The translations under genes and the position numbers were made by a program. The notes beneath the pieces were generated by a model. The model was not told where the DNA came from and made no database searches. It worked only from the letters and a program-made list of their open reading frames with translations. 64,000 nt of DNA from Clostridium swellfunianum (GTDB lineage Bacteria > Bacillota > Clostridia > Clostridiales > Clostridiaceae). The DNA lies in NCBI RefSeq assembly GCF_023656515.1, contig NZ_JAMOFV010000006.1:872336-936335 (forward strand), written 5' to 3'. Shown in pieces: positions 8,812 through 20,295 of the stretch (position 1 is its first letter; the number at the start of each line of letters is the position of its first letter).

Positions 8812-8839
8812 TTGAATTAATAACAGAACGGCATATAAT
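8812..8839 (+). promoter_or_regulatory. Promoter of the ATP synthase operon
   Basis: TTGAAT at 8812-8817, 16-bp spacer, TATAAT at 8834-8839, followed 28 nt later by the atpI start codon with a GGGGGAG ribosome binding site. This matches the housekeeping sigma-A pattern well. Confidence 0.7.
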
Positions 8840-8867
8840 TAATTTATATGATTTAGGGGGAGCTAGA

Positions 8868-9236
8868 ATGGCTATTAGTAAAGTTAAATCAATGCTTAGA
8901 AGGATTTTCTTTTACGATTTCTTAACTGGTTTAATTATCTCCTCAATTTTATTTTTTACATACAGACAATATGCTGGGATATTATTATTAGGACTATCGA
9001 TTGCAGTGATTAATTTTATAATTGGTGGAATACTAACTGAAAGAGTAGTCATAATAAATAAATCACCTAGCATTTTTTTTGTGTTAGTAAAAATTTTGAG
9101 CGTGTTATTAATTTGCTTAATACCCATCTTACTATTCAAGGATAATATGTACTTCATACTTGTTTATATGCTTGGGTTCACTTCACATTTTATTGCTCTC
9201 ATCCTATATGCATTATTTGATAAAAAAGTTAATTAG
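8868..9236 (+). CDS. atpI: ATP synthase subunit I (AtpI-like membrane protein)
   Basis: 122 residues, four hydrophobic segments (about 15-30, 35-55, 70-88 and 95-115). It is first in the operon and 15 bp ahead of atpB. AtpI proteins are poorly conserved membrane factors that help assemble the c-ring. The assignment rests mainly on position, size and membrane topology. Translation starts at ATG 8868 after a strong GGGGGAG site. Confidence 0.75.
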   Translation: MAISKVKSMLRRIFFYDFLTGLIISSILFFTYRQYAGILLLGLSIAVINFIIGGILTERVVIINKSPSIFFVLVKILSVLLICLIPILLFKDNMYFILVYMLGFTSHFIALILYALFDKKVN

Positions 9237-9251
9237 AAAGGAAGTGAGTGT

Positions 9252-9932
9252 GTGGAAGCAGAGGAGTATTTATTTGAAATACCAATATTAGGTCATCATT
9301 ATGGATTTTCTAAAAATATAATTATTCAATGGGCAATAATTGTGGTATTTGCTCTGGTGGCGTATTATTTAACAAGAAACTTAAAGAAGGTGCCAGGAAA
9401 GAAGCAAAATATTGCCGAGTTAATAGTTCAAGGTATAGAGAGCTTTATTAGTGAGATTATGGGCCCAGAATACAAGTCATTTGCACCATATGTAGGAAGT
9501 CTTATTATGTTTCTTCTTACCATGAATTTAACTGGATTATTTGGCATTCATCCTCCGACAAAAGATTTTAGTGTAGCCTTGGGAATGGCCTTGACAACTT
9601 TCTTGATAATACAAGCTTATGCAATAGGAAAAGTTGGTATAGCACATTATTTTGGAGGACTTTTTAAACCCTTTTTCTTTCTAGCACCGATGAATGTGCT
9701 TGAGAGGGTGCTTCTGCCAGTTTCGTTAAGCCTTAGATTGTTTGGTAATATAACTGCAGGAGTCGTAATAATGGGTCTTATTTATGAAGGGCTTGGAAGC
9801 ATAAATTGGTTTGCTCAGCTTGGACTGCCTATAATAGGTCATGTTTATTTCGATATATTTGATGGTACAGTACAAATGATAGTATTCACTATGCTTACCA
9901 TGATTAACATTAAAATTATATCGGAGCATTAA
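9252..9932 (+). CDS. atpB: F1Fo ATP synthase subunit a
   Basis: 226-residue integral membrane protein of the Fo stator. The essential arginine lies in LSLRLFGN (about residue 159), facing the c-ring carboxylate, and the helix around it is typical. It starts with GTG 9252 behind AAGGAAGTGAG. It forms the half-channels for ion translocation with the c-ring. It is a little shorter than many subunit a proteins, but complete at both ends. Confidence 0.93.
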   Translation: MEAEEYLFEIPILGHHYGFSKNIIIQWAIIVVFALVAYYLTRNLKKVPGKKQNIAELIVQGIESFISEIMGPEYKSFAPYVGSLIMFLLTMNLTGLFGIHPPTKDFSVALGMALTTFLIIQAYAIGKVGIAHYFGGLFKPFFFLAPMNVLERVLLPVSLSLRLFGNITAGVVIMGLIYEGLGSINWFAQLGLPIIGHVYFDIFDGTVQMIVFTMLTMINIKIISEH

Positions 9933-9951
9933 TATTTATACAGCTATATTA

Positions 9952-9975
9952 AGCTAATGACAAAGTGCATTGGCT
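9952..9975 (+). other. Intercistronic hairpin between atpB and atpE
   Basis: AGCTAATG pairs with CATTGGCT (8 bp including one G-T pair) around an 8-nt loop, in the 92-bp gap before atpE. It has no T-tract. It may help give atpE its higher expression by RNA stability; that is inference. Confidence 0.35.
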
Positions 9976-10024
9976 AAATTATAAATCATAATAATAATTT
10001 TTTTATTTTAAGGAGGAAACAATA

Positions 10025-10258
10025 ATGAGTGCAGCAGGATTAATGGCAATAGCAGCAGCTATAGCAGTATTAGTAGGAGTAGGAGCAGGTATATCAACTG
10101 GAAATGCAACAGCAAAAGCAGTTGAAGCTATATCAAGACAACCAGAGGCAAGTGGTAAAATAACTACAGCGTTAGTTATAGGTAATGCTTTCGCAGAAGC
10201 AACTGCAGTTTACGGACTATTAATTGCAATAATGATACTTGGGAAAATAGTATTATAA
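10025..10258 (+). CDS. atpE: F1Fo ATP synthase subunit c
   Basis: 77 residues forming two membrane helices joined by the polar loop RQPE (38-41). The ion-binding carboxylate is E58, with Y63 five residues on. It has the best ribosome binding site of the operon (AAGGAGG), as expected for a subunit needed in multiple copies. At the positions that bind sodium in Ilyobacter-type rings, Gln is replaced by T25 and Ser by A59, which favours proton coupling. That call is inference from ligand positions. Confidence 0.93.
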   Translation: MSAAGLMAIAAAIAVLVGVGAGISTGNATAKAVEAISRQPEASGKITTALVIGNAFAEATAVYGLLIAIMILGKIVL

Positions 10259-10314
10259 TTTTATTTGGTGCCTGTTAGATACTAAAATATAGCCCAGAAG
10301 GGGGGATTTTAATT

Positions 10315-10791
10315 ATGGAAATAAACCCTTTAACTGTCTTAGCTACTATAATAAACTTTGGTATTTTTTATTTAATTATGAGAAGAATTCTTTTCAAGCC
10401 AGTAACTCAGGTTATATCTTCAAGAGAAGAAGAAATACAAGGAAGAATTAAAAGAGCAGAAGAACTTGAGAAGCAGTCTGAAATAATAAAACTTCAAAAT
10501 GAAGAACACTTACAAAATGCTAAGGAAGAAGGAAAGGCTATTGTAGAGGACTTAAAGGTAAAGGCTGAAAGAACAGCTGATGAAATAATAACTAAGGCTA
10601 AGACAGAAGCGGAATTCATTATAGAAAGAGCGAAGATGGATGCTGAAAGAGAAAGAGAAAAGGCTACAGATGAGATGAAGACTCAGGCTGTAAATCTTGC
10701 ACTTCTGTTATCTTCAAAGGCTTTAGAAAGCACTATAGATGAAAAAGAACATAGAAGACTTATTAAGGACTTCATTGCTAAGGTAGGGTAA
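10315..10791 (+). CDS. atpF: F1Fo ATP synthase subunit b
   Basis: 158 residues: one N-terminal membrane helix (about 5-25) followed by a long charged helix rich in Glu, Lys and Ala, the dimeric peripheral stalk. AGAAGGGGGG precedes the ATG. The gene sits between atpE and atpH as in other clostridial operons. Usual length for the family. Confidence 0.93.
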   Translation: MEINPLTVLATIINFGIFYLIMRRILFKPVTQVISSREEEIQGRIKRAEELEKQSEIIKLQNEEHLQNAKEEGKAIVEDLKVKAERTADEIITKAKTEAEFIIERAKMDAEREREKATDEMKTQAVNLALLLSSKALESTIDEKEHRRLIKDFIAKVG

Positions 10792-10796
10792 ATATT

Positions 10797-12864
<2,068 letters not shown>

Positions 12865-12877
12865 GGAGGGGTTATAT

Positions 12878-13732
12878 GTGGCAGGCTCTGGACTTATAGG
12901 TATAAAAAGAAGAATTAAATCTGTAACTAATACAAGTAAGATTACGAAGGCTATGGGACTTGTTGCCACTTCAAAATTTAGAAAAACGAAGGATGAATTA
13001 GAGAAAAATCAAAAGTACACTGACTCCTTCAAAGAAGTTCTAAAAGATGTTTTGATAAGCCACACAAGTCCTAATGTATATAAGGATGGGAATGGCAGCA
13101 AGAAAAAATTATACATTGTTTTAACTTCAGATTCAGGTCTTTGTGGTTCCTTTAATGCCAATATAATAAACAAAGCTGTAGAAGAAATAAAGGATGACAA
13201 GGAAAACTCCATTATTATGGTAATAGGAGCAAAAGGTATTTCTTATTTTAGCAGATTTAATTATGAGGTTGCTTTAAAGTATACAGATATTCATGATATA
13301 CCAACATTAGGAGATGCAAATGACTTTGCAATGGTTGCATGGAAGATGTATAAAAATAGAGAAGTTGGTCAAATAAAGATAATTTATGCACACTTTATAT
13401 CACAGGCAAAGCAGGATATTGTAGTTGAGCAGCTTCTGCCTTTTAGCAGTGGAGAAAGCACCAAGGACAACAATGGATTTACTATTTTTGAGCCTACAAT
13501 TGAGTCGGTTATAAAGGATATGATTCCGCTATATATGAGAGAAAAGGTGCTTAATTGCTTGCTTCAATCTAAAACTAGCGAACAGGCAACAAGAATGACT
13601 GCAATGGATGGTGCTACAAAGAGTGCAAATCAACTATTAGATAAATTAAAGCTTCAGTTTAACAGACTCAGACAGAGTGCAATTACGCAGGAAATATCAG
13701 AAATAGTTGGCGGAGCTGAAGCTCAGAAATAA
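12878..13732 (+). CDS. atpG: F1Fo ATP synthase subunit gamma
   Basis: 284 residues. The N-terminal IKRRIKSVTNTSKITKAM helix and the C-terminal helix ending NRLRQSAITQEISEIVGGA are the conserved rotor-shaft coiled coil. The central Rossmann-like domain contains TSDSGLCGSFN. It starts with GTG 12878 after AAGGAGG. Standard length and operon position. Confidence 0.95.
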   Translation: MAGSGLIGIKRRIKSVTNTSKITKAMGLVATSKFRKTKDELEKNQKYTDSFKEVLKDVLISHTSPNVYKDGNGSKKKLYIVLTSDSGLCGSFNANIINKAVEEIKDDKENSIIMVIGAKGISYFSRFNYEVALKYTDIHDIPTLGDANDFAMVAWKMYKNREVGQIKIIYAHFISQAKQDIVVEQLLPFSSGESTKDNNGFTIFEPTIESVIKDMIPLYMREKVLNCLLQSKTSEQATRMTAMDGATKSANQLLDKLKLQFNRLRQSAITQEISEIVGGAEAQK

Positions 13733-15154
<1,422 letters not shown>

Positions 15155-15168
15155 AGGGGAGATTATAA

Positions 15169-15564
15169 ATGAGTGAAGCATTAAAGCTTACTATATTAAC
15201 TCCTGAAAGAGAAGTTTTTGCTGGAGAAGTGAAGGAGCTAAGTACTGAAAATGAATTAGGAAGATTAGAAATTCTTTCTAAACATATGCCAATGATTACT
15301 TCATTGACACCAACAGTAACTATGTTTACTACTTCAGATGGTGTACGCCATAAAGTTTTTACCTCAACTGGGGTTCTTAAAGTATATAATAATTACATTA
15401 CTATGCTTATCGAAACAGCTGAATGGCCTGAGGAAATAGATATTAGCAGAGCTAAACATGCTAAAGAAGAGGCTGTAAATCTTTTGCATAAGTCAGGCAC
15501 TGATCACAAAAAAGCTGAATTAAAATTAAGAAGAGCTTTAGCTAGAATAAAAACAAAACACTAA
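15169..15564 (+). CDS. atpC: F1Fo ATP synthase subunit epsilon
   Basis: 131 residues: N-terminal beta-sandwich (LTILTPEREVFAGEV start) and C-terminal helical hairpin rich in Arg and Ala. It joins the gamma shaft to the c-ring and can inhibit hydrolysis. Last gene of the operon, 14 bp after atpD and directly before a terminator. Confidence 0.94.
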   Translation: MSEALKLTILTPEREVFAGEVKELSTENELGRLEILSKHMPMITSLTPTVTMFTTSDGVRHKVFTSTGVLKVYNNYITMLIETAEWPEEIDISRAKHAKEEAVNLLHKSGTDHKKAELKLRRALARIKTKH

Positions 15565-15565
15565 T

Positions 15566-15606
15566 AAAATTCCAAGTTGCATCGTTGCTGCTTGGAATTT
15601 TATTTA
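15566..15606 (+). terminator. Terminator of the atp operon
   Basis: An 11-bp stem AAAATTCCAAG/CTTGGAATTTT (15566-15576 and 15591-15601) with a 14-nt loop, ending in a T-rich stretch, one base after the atpC stop codon. Confidence 0.85.
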
Positions 15607-15710
15607 TATATAATGCAAAAGTTCTAATACACTAGAAGTGTCACAAAAATCCTTGAAAATTGGATATTTTGATACTTTGCTAGTGTAAGAACTTTATCAC
15701 ATTATATATA
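15605..15710. repeat. 106-bp imperfect palindrome (MITE-like hairpin)
   Basis: Left arm 15605-15652 and right arm 15662-15710 are inverted copies with small gaps around a 9-nt loop. They share the blocks TATATATAATG, AAAGTTCT, TACACTAG and, with a few mismatches, an inner stretch ending ATCC. The outer ends are TA-rich. It follows the atp terminator and precedes the next promoter. No transposase is nearby. It fills most of the 305-bp gap between atpC and the activase gene. Confidence 0.7.
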
Positions 15711-15711
15711 G

Positions 15712-15740
15712 TTGAAGAAAATGTAGTAAAGTTATATAAT
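15712..15740 (+). promoter_or_regulatory. Promoter of the activase-like gene
   Basis: TTGAAG (15712-15717), 17-bp spacer, TATAAT (15735-15740). It begins two bases after the 106-bp palindrome. It would give a leader of about 120 nt before the start codon. Confidence 0.65.
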
Positions 15741-15834
15741 TAGTAATATATTTTATACAGTAAATAACATTTATGAGTAAGCTTAGTATAATGTACTAGG
15801 GTGTGTATATTAAACCTTAATTTATTACTTTCAT

Positions 15835-15869
15835 GAGGGGGGACAAAGCTTTTGTAAAGCTTAAGTTAT
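15835..15869 (+). promoter_or_regulatory. Ribosome binding site separated from the ATG by a small hairpin
   Basis: GAGGGGGGA at 15835-15843 lies 26 nt before ATG 15870, too far for normal initiation. Between them AAGCTTT and AAAGCTT (15846-15852 and 15856-15862) form a 7-bp stem with a 3-nt loop. Folding it would leave about 9 nt between site and ATG. Alternatively translation begins at ATG 15888 with GGAGAG 10 nt upstream. Confidence 0.4.
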
Positions 15870-18800
15870 ATGGAGAGATTACTGCATATGGGGCTTGACG
15901 TAGGCTCAACCACTGTTAAGCTGGTAGTTTTAGATAAGAACTTAAACATGCTTTATAGTAGATATGAGAGACACTATTCGGATATAAAAAAGACAATTGT
16001 AGATTTAATAACTGATGCCTATAGCCGTTTTGAAAATAACAGTGTTACGATAAATATAACAGGCTCAGGTGGACTTGCTGTAGCCAAATGGTTGAATGTC
16101 CCCTTCATTCAAGAAGTAATTGCCGGGACTAAGACCGTAGAAAAGTATATACCTCAGACTGATGTAATTATTGAACTTGGTGGCGAAGATGCAAAGATAA
16201 CCTATTTTGATGATGGTGTTGATCAAAGAATGAACGGAACCTGTGCAGGGGGGACTGGTGCTTTTATTGATCAAATGGCATCTCTTCTGCAGACAGATGC
16301 TTTAGGCTTAAATGAACTAGCTAAGAGCTATAAGGTTATATATCCTATAGCGGCAAGATGTGGTGTTTTTGCTAAGACGGATATTCAGCCGCTTTTAAAT
16401 GAAGGTGCTGCAAAAGAAGATATAGCAGCATCTGTTTTTCAATCAGTCGTTAATCAGACTATTAGTGGACTTGCATGTGGAAAACCTATTAGAGGGAAAG
16501 TTGCATTTTTAGGAGGACCTCTTTATTTTCTTTCAGAGCTAAGAAAGAGATTTATCGAAACCTTGAATCTTACAGAGGAAAAAATAATTTTTCCAAAGAA
16601 TTCACAGCTTTTTGTAGCTATGGGAGCTGCCATAGCTTCAAGGGACAGTGAGGATATGGCATTTACCACTTTAATGGATAGAATACCAGCACTAAAACAA
16701 GCTTCTTCACATGAAGTTCAAAGACTAAGAGCCTTATTTATGGATGAGCAGGAATATGAAGCGTTCACAAAAAGGCACCAAAGTAATAAAGCAAAAAGAA
16801 AAAGTATTAAAGATTTTCATGGGAACTGCTTTTTAGGAATAGATGCTGGTTCAACTACTACTAAGGCAGTATTAATAGATGAAAAAGGTACAATACTGTA
16901 CACTTATTATGGCAGCAATGGAGGAAGTCCCTTAAAAAGTTCTATAAAAATTTTAAAGGAACTATATAGTGTAATGCCAAGAAATGCAAGACTTAGGAAT
17001 TCCACTGTAACTGGATATGGAGAAGCTTTGTTAAAAGCTGCGTTATCAGTAGATATAGGCGAAATAGAAACAATAGCTCATTATAAAGCTGCGGAATTCT
17101 TTCTGCCAGGAGTGGATTTTATACTTGATATAGGCGGACAAGATATGAAGTGCCTAAGAATTAAGGATGGGGTTATAGACAGCATACTGCTCAATGAAGC
17201 ATGTTCTTCAGGCTGCGGCTCCTTTATCGAAACCTTTGCCCATTCTTTAAATCTGAGTGTAGAAGAATTTGCTCAGGCTGCACTAAAGGCAGAAAAACCT
17301 GTTGACCTTGGTTCAAGATGCACTGTATTTATGAATTCAAGAGTTAAACAGGCTCAAAAGGAAGGGGCCACAGTAGGAGATATATCTGCTGGTCTTTCTT
17401 ATTCTGTTATTAAAAATGCATTGCTTAAGGTTATTAAAATCAGAAATCCAAAGGAAATGGGCGAAAAGATAATTGTTCAGGGAGGAACCTTTTATAATGA
17501 TGCTATATTAAGGGCTTTTGAGCTAGTATCTGAAAGGGAAGCGGTAAGACCTGATATTGCAGGCCTTATGGGTGCTTTTGGGGCAGCTTTGATAGCCAAA
17601 GAAAGATATGTAGAAGGAAAAGTTTCAACTTTGTTGTCGGGAGAACGAGTGAACTCTTTTAATGTAGAAACATCTATGAGAAGATGCGGGCTTTGCGGAA
17701 ATAACTGCTTGCTTACAATAAATAAATTCAACGATAAAAAGGAATTTATATCTGGAAATCGTTGTGAGAGACCGTTGGGGCTAACTAGCAAAAAGAATGA
17801 AGTGCCAAATCTTTTTGATTATAAATATAAAAGAATTTTTAATTATACACCACTTAAAAAAGAAGAAGCTTCAAGAGGTTCTGTGGGAATACCAAGAGTG
17901 TTAAACATGTATGAAAATTACCCTTTCTGGTTTACCTTCTTTAATGATCTAAGCTTTAGGGTGGAATTGTCTCCGAGATCTTCAAAAAGTATATATGAAA
18001 TGGGAATTGAAACAATACCCTCAGAATCGGTTTGTTATCCTGCCAAGCTTGTTCATGGTCATATAATGAGCTTAATAAAGCGTGGAGTTAAATTTATATT
18101 CTATCCATGCATACCTTTGGAAAAAAAGGAACAGGAACTGGCAGAAAACCATTACAATTGTCCTATAGTTACTTCTTATGCAGAGGTTATAAGAACCAAT
18201 ATGGATGTACTAAAGGATGAGAAAATAGTTTACAAGAACCCTTTCTTATCATTGGATAATAAAGATAAACTTAAAAAGAGGCTTTTTGATGAGCTTAAGT
18301 TCTTAAATATATCAAAATCAGAAATTGACAATGCTGTAGAGAAGGCTTGGAAAGAGCAGGAAAGCTGCAGAGAGGAAATTAGAAAAAAAGGTGAAGAGGT
18401 AGTCAGCTACCTGAGAGAAACCGGAAAAAAGGGAATTATTCTTGCAGGAAGGCCTTATCATATAGATCCCGAAATAAATCATGGCATACCAAATTTAATA
18501 ACTGAATTTGACATGGCTGTGCTTACAGAGGACTCTGTTTTTCAGCTTGGCAAGGTTGAAAGACCATTAAGAGTAGTAGATCAATGGGTTTATCACTCAA
18601 GACTTTATGCCGCCGCAAGCTTTGCGGCCCAAGAGAATAATTTGGAGTTGGTTCAGCTTAACTCTTTTGGCTGCGGTTTAGATGCAGTTACTACGGATCA
18701 GGTTCAGGAAATCCTTCATATGTATGGGAAAATTTATACAGTGCTCAAAATAGATGAAGGCAATAATTTAGGGGCTGCAAGAATAAGGATTAGATCACTT

Positions 18801-20171
18801 AGGGCGGCAATGGAAGAAAGAGAAAGAAACGGTCTTAAAAGAAAATTTGTTGAGGATAAGCAAGTGAGGGTTCCATTCACTGAAAAAATGAGGGAACATC
18901 ACACAATTTTAGCGCCACAAATGTCTCCAATTCACTTTCAATTTTTACAAGAAGCCTTCCAAGCTTCAGGCTATAATGTTGTAGTACTTCCATCTGTAGA
19001 TTCAAAAGCTGTAGATGAAGGATTAAAGTATGTAAACAACGATGCTTGTTATCCAACTATAGTAGTTGTAGGACAAATATTGGAGGCAATTAAATCTGGC
19101 AAATATGACACTAATAATTTATCTGTATTGATTACTCAAACTGGTGGGGGCTGCAGAGCTACAAATTATATAGGTTTTTTAAGAAAAGCCTTAAAGGATG
19201 CTGGGTATACAAATATACCAGTAATATCTTTAAACGCACTTGGAATGGAAAAAAATCCTGGCTTTGTGTTAACTCCAGGACTTATGAACAAAGCAATGAT
19301 GGCTTTGGCTTATGGCGATATTCTAATGAGAGTGCTTTTAAAAACAAGACCCTATGAAAAAATTGAAGGCTCAGCAAATCTCTTATATGAATCCTGGGCA
19401 GATAGATGTAAGGAAGCAGTAAAGACCGGCGAGCATAAATTATTTAAGCAAAATATAAGAAGAATAGTTGAAGATTTTGATAGTTTGCCACTAAAAGATA
19501 TTGTGAAGCCTAAAGTAGGTCTAGTAGGAGAAATACTGGTAAAGTTCCATCCTACAGCAAACAATAACGCTATAGGAGTTGTAGAAAGCGAAGGCTGCGA
19601 GGCTGTAATGCCAGATTTAATGGACTTTTTGCTTTACTGTGCTTACGATGCAAACTTTAAATACAAGTATCTTGCGGGATCAAGAAAAAAGCAAGTGCTA
19701 AGCAATGCAGCAATTCTAGGAATGGAATATTACAGAAAAGAAATGAAAAGAGCTCTTCATAAGAGCAAGCGCTTTGAACCTCCTAAGAGTATTAGGCAGC
19801 TTGCAGAAGGTGCAGAACCTATACTATCCCTCGGAAACCAAACCGGGGAAGGATGGTTTTTAACTGCTGAAATGGTAGAGCTTATTGAAAGCGGAGTTAA
19901 AAATATTATATGTATGCAGCCTTTTGCCTGTCTTCCTAACCACGTGACAGGAAAAGGAATGATAAAAGAGCTTAAGCATAGATATCCTGGTGCAAATATT
20001 GTGGCGGTAGATTATGACCCCGGAGCCAGTGAGGTCAACCAGCTAAATAGAATTAAGCTTATGCTGTCTGTTGCCTTTAAAAATCTTCAATATGAAGAAA
20101 GTAGTGTGGCTCTCCATGAGGCAGCTTATGAAGAATTAAAAACAAAAAATGAACAATTATCAATGAAATAA
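15870..20171 (+). CDS. Giant acyl-CoA dehydratase activase-like protein (two BcrAD/BadFG domains, DUF2229, HgdB-like C terminus)
   Basis: 1433 residues, apparently cytoplasmic. Two ASKHA ATPase domains begin with [12 protein letters not shown] (about 8-19) and [12 protein letters not shown] (about 323-334). Each has two cysteines placed like those that hold the interface [4Fe-4S] cluster of HgdC: C about 124 and about 163 in the first, about 445 and about 483 in the second. A DUF2229-like region starts near 670. From about 1010 there is a region resembling 2-hydroxyacyl-CoA dehydratase components, with Cys in NNDACYPT and GGGCRATN. HgdC-type activators use ATP to drive an electron into a dehydratase, but this all-in-one protein has no adjacent dehydratase subunits or CoA enzymes, so its substrate is unknown. 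The start is ATG 15870 or 15888. It is monocistronic between its own promoter and terminator. Confidence 0.85.
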   Translation: MERLLHMGLDVGSTTVKLVVLDKNLNMLYSRYERHYSDIKKTIVDLITDAYSRFENNSVTINITGSGGLAVAKWLNVPFIQEVIAGTKTVEKYIPQTDVIIELGGEDAKITYFDDGVDQRMNGTCAGGTGAFIDQMASLLQTDALGLNELAKSYKVIYPIAARCGVFAKTDIQPLLNEGAAKEDIAASVFQSVVNQTISGLACGKPIRGKVAFLGGPLYFLSELRKRFIETLNLTEEKIIFPKNSQLFVAMGAAIASRDSEDMAFTTLMDRIPALKQASSHEVQRLRALFMDEQEYEAFTKRHQSNKAKRKSIKDFHGNCFLGIDAGSTTTKAVLIDEKGTILYTYYGSNGGSPLKSSIKILKELYSVMPRNARLRNSTVTGYGEALLKAALSVDIGEIETIAHYKAAEFFLPGVDFILDIGGQDMKCLRIKDGVIDSILLNEACSSGCGSFIETFAHSLNLSVEEFAQAALKAEKPVDLGSRCTVFMNSRVKQAQKEGATVGDISAGLSYSVIKNALLKVIKIRNPKEMGEKIIVQGGTFYNDAILRAFELVSEREAVRPDIAGLMGAFGAALIAKERYVEGKVSTLLSGERVNSFNVETSMRRCGLCGNNCLLTINKFNDKKEFISGNRCERPLGLTSKKNEVPNLFDYKYKRIFNYTPLKKEEASRGSVGIPRVLNMYENYPFWFTFFNDLSFRVELSPRSSKSIYEMGIETIPSESVCYPAKLVHGHIMSLIKRGVKFIFYPCIPLEKKEQELAENHYNCPIVTSYAEVIRTNMDVLKDEKIVYKNPFLSLDNKDKLKKRLFDELKFLNISKSEIDNAVEKAWKEQESCREEIRKKGEEVVSYLRETGKKGIILAGRPYHIDPEINHGIPNLITEFDMAVLTEDSVFQLGKVERPLRVVDQWVYHSRLYAAASFAAQENNLELVQLNSFGCGLDAVTTDQVQEILHMYGKIYTVLKIDEGNNLGAARIRIRSLRAAMEERERNGLKRKFVEDKQVRVPFTEKMREHHTILAPQMSPIHFQFLQEAFQASGYNVVVLPSVDSKAVDEGLKYVNNDACYPTIVVVGQILEAIKSGKYDTNNLSVLITQTGGGCRATNYIGFLRKALKDAGYTNIPVISLNALGMEKNPGFVLTPGLMNKAMMALAYGDILMRVLLKTRPYEKIEGSANLLYESWADRCKEAVKTGEHKLFKQNIRRIVEDFDSLPLKDIVKPKVGLVGEILVKFHPTANNNAIGVVESEGCEAVMPDLMDFLLYCAYDANFKYKYLAGSRKKQVLSNAAILGMEYYRKEMKRALHKSKRFEPPKSIRQLAEGAEPILSLGNQTGEGWFLTAEMVELIESGVKNIICMQPFACLPNHVTGKGMIKELKHRYPGANIVAVDYDPGASEVNQLNRIKLMLSVAFKNLQYEESSVALHEAAYEELKTKNEQLSMK

Positions 20172-20220
20172 AGAGGTATATAGGTGCTTTTAAAAAAGAA
20201 GCACCTATATACCTCTTTTT
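20170..20220 (+). terminator. Strong intrinsic terminator of the activase-like gene
   Basis: Perfect 19-bp stem with arms 20171-20189 (AAGAGGTATATAGGTGCTT) and 20199-20217, a 9-nt loop and a run of T residues to 20220. It overlaps the stop codon. Confidence 0.93.
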
Positions 20221-20225
20221 CCTAC

Positions 20226-20254
20226 ATGACAAAAGTGAACCTAACCTATATAAT
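20226..20254 (+). promoter_or_regulatory. Promoter of polC
   Basis: ATGACA (20226-20231), 17-bp spacer, TATAAT (20249-20254), 41 bp before the polC ATG. Confidence 0.65.
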
Positions 20255-20295
20255 AGTAGGGTACTAAAAGTTTTTGAGAGAAGGATAAAAATGCC

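Noticed and set aside
16065-16274. Separate small gene antisense within the activase
   Set aside because: It is opposite to conserved cysteine and ATP-binding motifs of the activase and has no signals of its own.
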